The notes beneath the pieces were generated by a model, which saw nothing but the letters and a program-made list of their open reading frames with translations, had not been told where the DNA came from and did no database searches. 10,990 nt of DNA from an uncultured Desulfobacterales bacterium (GTDB lineage: Bacteria; Desulfobacterota; Desulfobacteria; Desulfobacterales; JAFDCJ01): NCBI GenBank assembly GCA_945787595.1, contig CALZJV010000167.1, positions 1 to 10,990 of the forward strand, given 5' to 3'. A program made the position numbers and the translations under genes. Of the stretch, positions 1 to 6,067 are shown one piece after another. Numbering within the stretch: position 1 is the first letter of the stretch; the number at the start of each line of letters is the position of its first letter.

Positions 1-306
1 TAAATGAGGTGTTCAAAATTCACTCCCGTTTCCAAGAAGTAACACACGATCAATATCTGTCAAGAAAAGAATAGAAACAACGTGTAGAGCAGATGGCTAG
101 TAGAATTTACATGCAGGTGGGATTTAATTCCCAATAAATCACCGAACGACTGCACCGCGATGACGACACCGGGTGCCGCATCCTCGCAAGATATTGTCTG
201 TTATAATGATCGAATGGATTGTGTCTTTCTTAACCACGAACCAATCGAAACATCGTGAAAAGCGCTTGATTGTCGCCCTTATTTCGTCGGCTCCCTAGTT
301 TAGCCC
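1..306. other. Intergenic stretch with no supported gene
   Basis: I see no open frame with a credible start and ribosome binding site on either strand and no tRNA-like fold. The only notable structure is a small inverted repeat, TGGGA-TTTAAT-TCCCA, at 118-133. It is AT-rich in its loop, lacks a following T-run and has no gene beside it that it would obviously serve. A gene extending in from the left of the window cannot be excluded. Confidence 0.5.
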
Positions 307-456
307 TTAAAAGCGCCATCTTTTAAGTTGGCGTTTACCAAATGAGTCCATCTCATCGTACAGATGATCTTTATTTTCATCGAACTTCCAGTGCGAGATG
401 AACAACACACCGGACACTGCTGCAAAAACTGAAATTCCCAGAACAATAAAAAACAT
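307..456 (-). CDS. Small single-pass membrane protein (49 aa), function unknown
   Basis: This short frame encodes 49 residues. It opens with a hydrophobic stretch (residues 2-20, MFFIVLGISVFAAVSGVLFI) that would form one membrane helix. A polar, charged tail follows, with an acidic patch (DENKD, DEMD) and a basic end (KRQLKRWRF). The ATG at 456 is preceded by GGAGAG five bases upstream on the minus strand, a good ribosome binding site, and this decides the frame against a longer overlapping one. I do not recognise a family. It loosely resembles small respiratory-complex or envelope accessory peptides, but no diagnostic motif is present. It stands alone: the terminator at 576-613 separates it from the RsbW-like gene, so its promoter should lie within about 457-575. 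Helix topology is predicted from composition only. Confidence 0.6.
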   Translation of the reverse strand: MFFIVLGISVFAAVSGVLFISHWKFDENKDHLYDEMDSFGKRQLKRWRF

Positions 457-575
457 AATAGTCTCTCCACTGCCGAAGTAACGGCTGCCAAAATTTTTAA
501 TTCTTTCTAAGCTTACTTTATAATTTAACCTTTGTCATTTAATTTCTGACTTCTTTGCGCTGAGGCAGTGATTCT

Positions 576-613
576 AAAAAAAAGCCAGCCATAGACACTG
601 GCTGGCTTTTTTT
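576..613. terminator. Bidirectional intrinsic terminator
   Basis: A perfect 8-bp stem (GCCAGCCA at 584-591 with TGGCTGGC at 599-606) has a 7-nt loop. It is flanked by eight A on the left and seven T on the right, so it reads as a rho-independent terminator on both strands. On the minus strand it would stop transcripts from the RsbW-like gene before the 49-aa gene; on the plus strand it would stop any readthrough from the left. Confidence 0.9.
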
Positions 614-940
614 AAATTCCCAAGCAGCATTTGCAACGGGGCCACCACCCCCTATTATTAGTCTTTGAATCTTCGGTGTAAAGTTTCAAAGCCTCACTCC
701 AGAAACTTTCATAGACTGCTCTTTCCGGGAGCAGCTGTGAAAACTTTTAGAATATCCTTTCCGGGGATGTGACTAAAATATTTCTGGAGGCAAAAGAGCT
801 CAGAACCTCAGTAATTGACGAAATACCCAACGAAGGCGCTTTGTGAGCGCCCTAAGAATTAACACTATTCCTTCTTATGCGGGCAAATCAATCTGCCACC
901 TGAACGCAATTCCGACTCTAAAAAATTTTCTCTATCTAAA
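614..940. other. Intergenic, possibly decayed coding sequence
   Basis: This stretch lies downstream of the RsbW-like gene on the minus strand. It holds only short open runs interrupted by stops, none with a ribosome binding site. A small hairpin (GGCGCT at 835-840 with AGCGCC at 846-851) has no T-run after it. One minus frame reads about 35 and then 40 codons separated by a single TAA (around 740-750), which could be a remnant of a gene, but I recognise no domain. Confidence 0.35.
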
Positions 941-1375
941 CTAATTCACTTCGTTAGCTCTAATAAACTTCTTGAGCGTTAGGTTATTTTTGCCTTGATA
1001 TCTTTTATAACAGATGTCATCCATCAGTTTTTTGACAATATGTATTCCGAGCCCCCCGACTTGGAGGTTATCAAGATCATATACTTTTTCTGGAGGTTTT
1101 ACTCCAAGTGGGTTAAACGGTATGCCCTGGTCTTCAACCCGGATAGTTAATACATCATCCATCAAGGTAAATGTGAAATAGATATGGTCCTCCAAATTGC
1201 CTTCATATCCATAGGAAACGATATTGGTGAACAATTCGTCTAAGCAGACATTAATCTCAAGGATAGCGCTTTCTGATAGTTGAGTTCTTTCCCCGAAAGC
1301 ATGTAACTGCCGGTTTAAGGTTTCTAACTCGGAAAGTTCCATATTGAGCTTAAACGAATAATTGTGAGGCTCCAT
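941..1375 (-). CDS. RsbW-like anti-sigma factor / ATP-binding serine kinase-type protein
   Basis: This 144-residue protein is a stand-alone GHKL-type ATPase of the RsbW/SpoIIAB (HATPase_c_2) kind. In that family the domain binds and phosphorylates an antagonist protein or holds a sigma factor. The Bergerat ATP site is visible. The N-box is CLDELFTNIVSYGY (residues 44-57, E47 and N51). The G1 box is EDQGIPFNP (81-89). The G2 box is GGLGIHIVKKLMD (107-119), followed by NNLTLKK (130-136). Length is normal for the family. The ATG at 1375 has only a weak AAGTGA-like site upstream; M12 is a possible alternative start. No STAS antagonist, PP2C phosphatase or sigma-factor gene sits next to it, so its partner must be encoded elsewhere. 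Family assignment is firm; the specific target is unknown. Confidence 0.85.
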   Translation of the reverse strand: MEPHNYSFKLNMELSELETLNRQLHAFGERTQLSESAILEINVCLDELFTNIVSYGYEGNLEDHIYFTFTLMDDVLTIRVEDQGIPFNPLGVKPPEKVYDLDNLQVGGLGIHIVKKLMDDICYKRYQGKNNLTLKKFIRANEVN

Positions 1376-1902
1376 GATTTTTTCACTTTTTCTGAAAGTT
1401 AAAGGTTTCCCTTAGCTGCCTTAGCCTGGAGGCGCCGCAATCAGAGGCGGTTATTCTTGGATGAGAACTGATTGAATCCCTGCCCGCTTTTACCTTAAGT
1501 TAATATCAAAAATTTTGCCATTTCTTGAGTAATCGTCTATATTTCGCCTAACCAATTGAATTTGTTTGAATTAATATCGGATTGGTTTAAAATGCCTATC
1601 GATAAAATTAAAAACCGGTGCGGGATATAGCCAAAAAGTGGGGCAAATGCCTTGGAATAAACTCGCCTTCTCATGCTGGTTTTGTAGTCTGACGAATATG
1701 AAAATATCATTGTCCTCAAATTAAGCTGCTTCTTCCTTTTTAATGCAGAATCAAAAACTTAGGTTATGTCACCCATCATAGTGGAAATACCCCACCCGTC
1801 ATCAATGATCCATCGGAAATTTGCTCATCATAAATTCGTGAAAGCCTTAAATCTGTACAATATCCGCAGGCAGACCATTCAATCCAGGCTGTTTTACCAT
1901 CT
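1376..1902. other. Long gene-poor intergenic region
   Basis: No confident gene is present. A 60-codon minus-strand frame at 1537-1719 has a GAGGA-like site three bases before an internal ATG, but it has no recognisable domain and unremarkable composition. The minus-strand promoter of the RsbW-like gene should lie within the first hundred bases; I cannot point to convincing -35/-10 elements. The plus strand leads into the sigma-54 type promoter at 1903 and then mscL. Confidence 0.4.
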
Positions 1903-2067
1903 TTGGCATTTTTTTTGCTGATCAACTGAATATTGTTTCACATGAGACATTGCTTCATCTAATTGAAATTGTCTTCTCAACCACGGAGAGATTGAATTTA
2001 AATAGACGGGAGCGATGGGCAGGCTGACTCCAGACTCGATAGATATACTACAATTTACATTGAAATT
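1776..2067 (-). pseudogene. Possible frameshifted or decayed short ORF, unknown
   Basis: Reading the minus strand, one frame is open for about 50 codons from 2067 and stops shortly after an eight-A run at 1909-1916. Removing one A from that run continues into a second frame of about 40 codons, ending with TGA at 1776-1778. The joined reading contains stretches such as KDGKTAWIEWSACGYC that look protein-like. There is no good start codon or ribosome binding site at the upstream end, and I know no family that matches. The same A-run is the spacer of a sigma-54 type promoter on the other strand, so the coding reading may be coincidence. Treat it as weak. Confidence 0.2.
1903..1919 (+). promoter_or_regulatory. 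Candidate sigma-54 promoter upstream of mscL
   Basis: TTGGCATTTTTTTTGCT has the invariant GG-N10-GC spacing (GG 1905-1906, GC 1917-1918) and full TGGCA and TTGC elements of the sigma-54 consensus. The predicted start is near 1930, giving a leader of about 180 nt before mscL. No other plus-strand gene lies between. No clear upstream activator palindrome was seen. Confidence 0.5.
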
Positions 2068-2108
2068 TCATGAGTTAAATACCGGAATTAAAAAGAAGGG
2101 AGAAAACA

Positions 2109-2564
2109 ATGCTTAAAGAATTCAAAGAATTTGCCATGCGAGGAAATGTGGTCGATATGGCCGTCGGCATTATTATAGGGGCGGCATTTGGAACCATCGT
2201 CAAATCTCTGGTCGCAGATATTATCATGCCGCCAATCGGTTTATTGTTAGGAAATGTTGATTTTTCGAATTTATTTATCGTTCTTAAGGCGGGTAGCACC
2301 GATGGTACATTCGCGACCATCGCCGAGGCACAGAAAGCCGGTGCTGTCACGCTCAATTACGGTTTGTTTGCCAATACCATCATCAGCTTTCTGATCGTGG
2401 CGTTTGCGATTTTCCTTTTAATTCGTGGTATTAACAAATTGAAACACGAAGAGGTAGCACCTCCCGAAGAACCGACCACCAAAGCGTGCCCGCAGTGTCT
2501 CTCAGAAATACCTGTGAAAGCGATCCGCTGTGGTCACTGCACCTCAGAACTGGCGCTTGTCTAG
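2109..2564 (+). CDS. mscL: Large-conductance mechanosensitive channel MscL with C-terminal zinc ribbon
   Basis: This 151-residue protein is MscL, the inner-membrane channel that opens under high membrane tension to release solutes in hypo-osmotic shock. The N-terminus carries the family signature: an amphipathic start ([20 protein letters not shown]) runs into TM1 with [16 protein letters not shown] periplasmic loop and TM2 follow at about residues 84-106 ([20 protein letters not shown]). In place of the usual short charged tail helix, a PEEP-type linker leads to a four-cysteine zinc ribbon (C127, C130, C141, C144; CPQC and CGHC). The start is fixed by AAGAAGGGAG six bases before the ATG. A candidate sigma-54 promoter lies at 1903-1919. 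Zinc-ribbon tails are known on some MscL homologues; their role is unclear. Identity is very secure. Confidence 0.97.
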   Translation: MLKEFKEFAMRGNVVDMAVGIIIGAAFGTIVKSLVADIIMPPIGLLLGNVDFSNLFIVLKAGSTDGTFATIAEAQKAGAVTLNYGLFANTIISFLIVAFAIFLLIRGINKLKHEEVAPPEEPTTKACPQCLSEIPVKAIRCGHCTSELALV

Positions 2565-2700
2565 CCCAGGTGGCCATAAGCGGGTAACATGCATCACCCG
2601 GAACTATTTAGTTTCCATCCATAATTGGCCTTTTTGAGCAATCTTCGCATTTGCTTGATATTGGACAAAAATTCACATTTCTGGATTGGAAACACCTATC

Positions 2701-2740
2701 GGTGCCCATCTACTTAAGGTGTTATTTGTGGATGGGCACT
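2701..2740. terminator. Hairpin between convergent genes
   Basis: A perfect 9-bp inverted repeat (GTGCCCATC at 2702-2710, GATGGGCAC at 2731-2739) can extend by three more pairs inward. It lies between the convergent ends of mscL and the OmpA-family gene. There is no T-run on either side, so it may be a factor-assisted terminator, an RNA-stabilising hairpin or a protein site rather than an intrinsic terminator. Confidence 0.45.
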
Positions 2741-2782
2741 ATTTAATGTAAAAGGGGGTGATGCGGTCCGTAATAGCCTTCC

Positions 2783-4708
2783 TTATTGCGCTGATTGGGG
2801 AAGGATGACTCTTAAGGTCACCCTGCGATCTGAGGCCACATCGGGTTGGTCAAATTCTTCGATTAAGGGCTCTTGAGATCCGATGCCCGCGGGGGAAAAA
2901 ATTTTTGCATCCAATCCGGAATCAACGAGGATTGTTAGCAGGGTTTGTGCTCGTTCTTTGCTAATTTGCAGATTAATGGCTTCCGAACCGCCGCTATCAG
3001 CGTGTCCGATGATGTCAATCCGCAATTTCTTGTCAAATACCTGCGCCAGCGCCAATAACTTTTGTATGTCCTCAACGATTATCGGAATCTTCGTCCGTTC
3101 AGTGCGTGCGATATCACTGCCGGCGGGTTCAAAAAATACGACATGTCGGCGCACACGTCGCATTACCGATTCAAACTCAATTAAATCCGTATTCGTTAGT
3201 TGGGTATCCGTAAATCCGGCAACACCCGGCAATAAACTAAGTTTGGATTGCAAATTTTTAATCCACTGCTGAGTCGCTTGGCCGCTGACAACCAGCACCC
3301 GGCCTTGCAACGCCAGGTTTATGGTTGCGGTCGGCTCCAGTACTGTATCAATATCGACAACCTTATTCAGTTGAATGGCTTCGATCCAGGGCAAGGTACG
3401 AGCAATTTTACGGGTCGCCAGCAGCCACTCGTGCGGTGCAGAACCGGATGCTTTTACTATGCCACCCGCATATTCAATGGCAACGGTATCCGGAGGCTCT
3501 AACATTTCGACGATACGCTGAGTGGCAAATGCCGGATGGGATGAATGGAAGGCTTCCCACCGAAAACCAATATCGTCAGAACTCATACCGAATGAGGCTA
3601 TGAAGGTATTGGGGTCCGCGGCCAGTGGGTCGCGCAACCCGATGACATGCGTCTTGCCGTCGATTTTTCTAACGTCCGTGACGACGATGCCCGGTTCATT
3701 TTTAAGCCGGGATTCCAGGCGGGACCATTTCCTGAGGTCATTGAACCAATACAGGGTCCACACAACAATCAGCCCCAGAACCGCGGCGATAATAAACCAA
3801 ACGAGAGGGGAGTTTTTTTTAGTCTCCCCCTTTGATTGGGCCTGAAGACAATTTTCGAGCAGGTAAAGGGTATCGTTAAACGGGGTGGAATCGCCCGAAA
3901 AATTTTGGAGTTGTTCTTTATGATTGATATGAATTTCTTCCAGAGTTTCGCACAAAGTGGTCACATAGTCCCGCGGCGGATTTCCGTGAATAACTGCTGC
4001 CAGAAATGCATGCGGTCCCTGCTCGATCCAGACACTTCGCTCCCCGACGCGCAAGGTTTCGAGGCTTTCTTCTTTTTGCGCGCCGAATGAGTCCTGCACA
4101 AAATCCTTAATCGCCGTCAGCATGCTGGAAACCAGATCCGGATCATGGGCAAGCTCTGCTTTCGAGACCACGTGCTGCAGCACCAGTCCGGTATCCTTAT
4201 GAATCAGAAAGATCTGCTCGACATGATATATCAAGCTGTGTAGGAGGACAACTTCGGCAAATGATTTATTTGTGCGCAACGCTTCCAGGCGCCATTTGAG
4301 ACTTTTAAATGAGAGGCTGTGTTCGAGTACCTGATTAAATCCCTCGATCATTGCCTGGATGGAAGATGCAATGGCCTTGCGAATTGCCGGTCCCATGATT
4401 GGAAACAGGGCATCAACCAGCACTTTGCGATCTTTTTTTATGGAGGTCTTGATGGCATTCGCTGTAATGGGTTCCAATACGGTTTCAATTTTAGTATCCT
4501 GGGCGGATCTCAGCGAAATTGCTTCCGGCAGAACCCGGCTTACGTCACTGGCGAGGAGTTCCCGATTATCAATGCGATCCTCCAGTTTCTCCAGCCGCAC
4601 TTGGGTAGGGCCCAGCAGCAGTTGTCGGAGTTCGCCGAGTGAATCATCGGATGAAGACGCGTCTTGCAACGCTTTTCTTTCCTTTTTTTCCGATTTTAAA
4701 TCAGTCAT
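2783..4708 (-). CDS. Inner-membrane OmpA-domain protein with roadblock-like cytosolic domain and BON-like repeats
   Basis: This 641-residue protein has a cytosolic half, one membrane helix (about 301-321, PLVWFIIAAVLGLIVVWTLY) and a periplasmic half. Residues 25-150 are helical. Residues about 150-265 read like a roadblock/LC7 (MglB-type) fold: VEQIFLIHKDTGLVLQHV, then DPDLVSSMLTAIKDFVQDSF, then GPHAFLAAVIHGNPP. After the helix, about 338-505 holds two or three BON-like units, for example GGIVKASGSAPHEW and GRVLVVSGQATQQW. The C-terminus (about 522-635) is an OmpA/MotB peptidoglycan-binding domain with IIGHADSGG (566-574), LQISKERAQ and SDRRVTLRV, including the D and R expected to grip diaminopimelate. 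Its ATG overlaps the upstream stop by 8 nt (ATGACTGA), implying translational coupling. It probably ties the cell wall to a cytosolic GTPase. The OmpA domain and topology are firm; the roadblock call is by eye. Confidence 0.87.
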   Translation of the reverse strand: MTDLKSEKKERKALQDASSSDDSLGELRQLLLGPTQVRLEKLEDRIDNRELLASDVSRVLPEAISLRSAQDTKIETVLEPITANAIKTSIKKDRKVLVDALFPIMGPAIRKAIASSIQAMIEGFNQVLEHSLSFKSLKWRLEALRTNKSFAEVVLLHSLIYHVEQIFLIHKDTGLVLQHVVSKAELAHDPDLVSSMLTAIKDFVQDSFGAQKEESLETLRVGERSVWIEQGPHAFLAAVIHGNPPRDYVTTLCETLEEIHINHKEQLQNFSGDSTPFNDTLYLLENCLQAQSKGETKKNSPLVWFIIAAVLGLIVVWTLYWFNDLRKWSRLESRLKNEPGIVVTDVRKIDGKTHVIGLRDPLAADPNTFIASFGMSSDDIGFRWEAFHSSHPAFATQRIVEMLEPPDTVAIEYAGGIVKASGSAPHEWLLATRKIARTLPWIEAIQLNKVVDIDTVLEPTATINLALQGRVLVVSGQATQQWIKNLQSKLSLLPGVAGFTDTQLTNTDLIEFESVMRRVRRHVVFFEPAGSDIARTERTKIPIIVEDIQKLLALAQVFDKKLRIDIIGHADSGGSEAINLQISKERAQTLLTILVDSGLDAKIFSPAGIGSQEPLIEEFDQPDVASDRRVTLRVILPQSAQ

Positions 4709-5345
4709 TCTTTACGTCACCCGCTTCAAAATTAATTTTTTTAGCCAGTTCATCAGATGTTCGTAACGCCACCTCCAGGAGAATCTCCGACAACGTCGAA
4801 CGGGCCACTTTATCCTTGTTCAGTTCTTTAACGGCCAGTTCAAGCGCCTTGGTAACCTCACTATGCTTTTTGGAGATCTCTTGGGACAAATTTTTAGTAA
4901 GATCAAGCAGCTGTTGACGCGTCTCGCGGGCATCTTTGCTTTGTCTATCTTCCAGCCGGCCTATATCACTGCTAATTTTCTTGGCCATGTCTTTAATTTC
5001 TTTGGAACTTTCCCGGGCTGTTTGAGTGCGCATGGATTTCTCAGTTTTGAGCCTATCGCTCAATGCATCGATTTCTTTTTTTATGAATATCTCAACTGCT
5101 TCCAGGCGCGTGACGGTTTCATTGCGCGACGCTTCGATCTGTTGTTGCATACGTTCTTCCAGCATAATAAACCGTTTCTCATAATCCTTCATTTGATGGC
5201 CGAAAATAATGTCCCTGATCTTATCGATGCTCTGATTCTCGGTGGCCTCCTGGGCACAATCCTGGAGTCGACTGCCATGCGGACAATCCATTCCGGGACT
5301 ACTTTTTGGAGGTGTTTGGTCGGTATTTTTTTTTCTATTGGTCAC
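4701..5345 (-). CDS. Coiled-coil partner protein of the OmpA/GTPase cluster, function unknown
   Basis: The 214-residue product is soluble and highly charged. A short N-terminal segment with two cysteines and a histidine (CPHGSRLQDC, residues 21-30) precedes a conserved-looking block DKIRDIIFGHQMKDYEKRF (41-59). A long amphipathic coiled coil follows to about residue 175. It ends with an ordered helix, ARSTLSEILLEVALRTSDEL. There is no signal peptide or membrane segment, so it should be cytosolic. The start is GTG at 5345, with AAGGAG seven bases upstream. Its stop overlaps the ATG of the OmpA-domain gene, so the two should be made together and probably act together, for example as a scaffold or GTPase effector. 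I do not recognise a named family; low-complexity coiled-coil hits (apolipoprotein- or fibrinogen-like) would be uninformative. Confidence 0.8.
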   Translation of the reverse strand: MTNRKKNTDQTPPKSSPGMDCPHGSRLQDCAQEATENQSIDKIRDIIFGHQMKDYEKRFIMLEERMQQQIEASRNETVTRLEAVEIFIKKEIDALSDRLKTEKSMRTQTARESSKEIKDMAKKISSDIGRLEDRQSKDARETRQQLLDLTKNLSQEISKKHSEVTKALELAVKELNKDKVARSTLSEILLEVALRTSDELAKKINFEAGDVKND

Positions 5346-5539
5346 CGATCTGCTCCTTTCGTTACGGGTTAGTGGTATTTTAGTTCAATTGTTCAAGTAA
5401 GGACGTCAGGAAAAACATGTTAAACATTTAGGCCAAAGGCCAAGTATTTTCAAGTAAAAATAAACTATTGAGAGGGTATATAAAAAATGTTAAGGAAAAA
5501 GACAAGCATCCGCCTGAAAAATCAACTTTGAGGGATTAG
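5346..5539. promoter_or_regulatory. Divergent promoter region with palindrome and repeats
   Basis: This 194-bp gap separates the divergent coiled-coil/OmpA and GTPase/activator operons. It holds a palindrome GGCC-AAA-GGCC at 5431-5441, two copies of TTCAAGTAA (5392-5400 and 5449-5457), and GTTCAA twice with a 2-bp gap (5383-5396). On the minus strand TTGAAA, 17 bp, TAAATG is a weak housekeeping promoter that would place the palindrome in its spacer. No GG-N10-GC site of good quality is present, so this operon pair does not look sigma-54 driven. GAGGG at 5530-5534 is the ribosome binding site for the GTPase. Confidence 0.45.
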
Positions 5540-6061
5540 ATGGCTCCAATTAAGAAAAAGATATGCCTGCTCGGGTCTTTTGCAGTGGGCAAGACGAGTT
5601 TGGTAGAACGCTTTGTCCATGATCGGTTTGATGATAAATATTTGACAACCATTGGCGTTAAAATCAGCCAGAAATTATTAGCACCGATTCACCCGTTCAA
5701 TAGCAGCCAAATGGTTCAACATAACTTTCTGATCTGGGATATCGCCGGTTTTGATAAATTTAATGCAGTAACTCTCAACTACCTTCGGGGCGCCTCCGGT
5801 GCCCTGGCCGTGGCCGACCTGACGCGGCCCGAGACTTTGACGGATATGAGGAACCTGTGCGATCAATTCCTGTCGGTCAATTCCGAGGCCAAACTAGTTT
5901 TTGTTGGAAACAAAATCGATATTTTTCAAGGTCATGAATCCATTTTAAACGAATTGGGGGAAACCGCCCGGTCCTATGCCACGCACTATCTTACAACTAG
6001 CGCGAAAACAGCGGAAAAGGTCGAAAACGCCTTTATGGATCTGTCGAAAAGTATCCTATAG
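5540..6061 (+). CDS. Ras/Rab-like small GTPase lacking the catalytic glutamine
   Basis: The 173-residue protein is a complete Ras-superfamily G domain and little else. The P-loop is GSFAVGKTS (12-20, K18, T19). Switch I has TTIGV (36-40). G3 is WDIAGFDKF (66-74, D67, G70). G4 is NKID (124-127) and G5 is TSAK (153-156). The residue matching Ras Q61 is F71 and that matching Ras G12 is F14, so intrinsic hydrolysis should be slow or use another residue. There is no C-terminal cysteine for lipidation, so membrane targeting would need a partner. The ATG has GAGGG five bases upstream. It is followed after 6 nt by the sigma-54 activator and faces the coiled-coil/OmpA operon. It belongs among the prokaryotic Ras-like proteins related broadly to MglA; the exact subfamily needs a tree. 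The GTPase assignment is very secure. Confidence 0.95.
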   Translation: MAPIKKKICLLGSFAVGKTSLVERFVHDRFDDKYLTTIGVKISQKLLAPIHPFNSSQMVQHNFLIWDIAGFDKFNAVTLNYLRGASGALAVADLTRPETLTDMRNLCDQFLSVNSEAKLVFVGNKIDIFQGHESILNELGETARSYATHYLTTSAKTAEKVENAFMDLSKSIL

Positions 6062-6067
6062 TAAGTC

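Noticed and set aside
300..491. A 63-codon minus-strand frame
   Set aside because: It overlaps the 49-aa membrane peptide in another frame, lacks a ribosome binding site and has no protein-like features.
881..900. Sigma-54-like TGGCA...TTGC on the minus strand
   Set aside because: The spacing is GG-N11-GC, one base too long, and no minus-strand gene follows closely.
1537..1719. A 60-codon minus-strand frame
   Set aside because: No domain or conserved-looking segment is visible; the ribosome binding site suits only an internal ATG. Not strong enough to call a gene.
2015..2116. A 33-codon upstream frame overlapping the mscL start
   Set aside because: Its GGGAG lies only two bases before the ATG, too close, and the peptide has no recognisable features.
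5497..5512. GG-N10-GC on the plus strand before the GTPase
   Set aside because: Only the two dinucleotides match; flanking TGGCA and TTGC blocks are absent, so it is probably chance.
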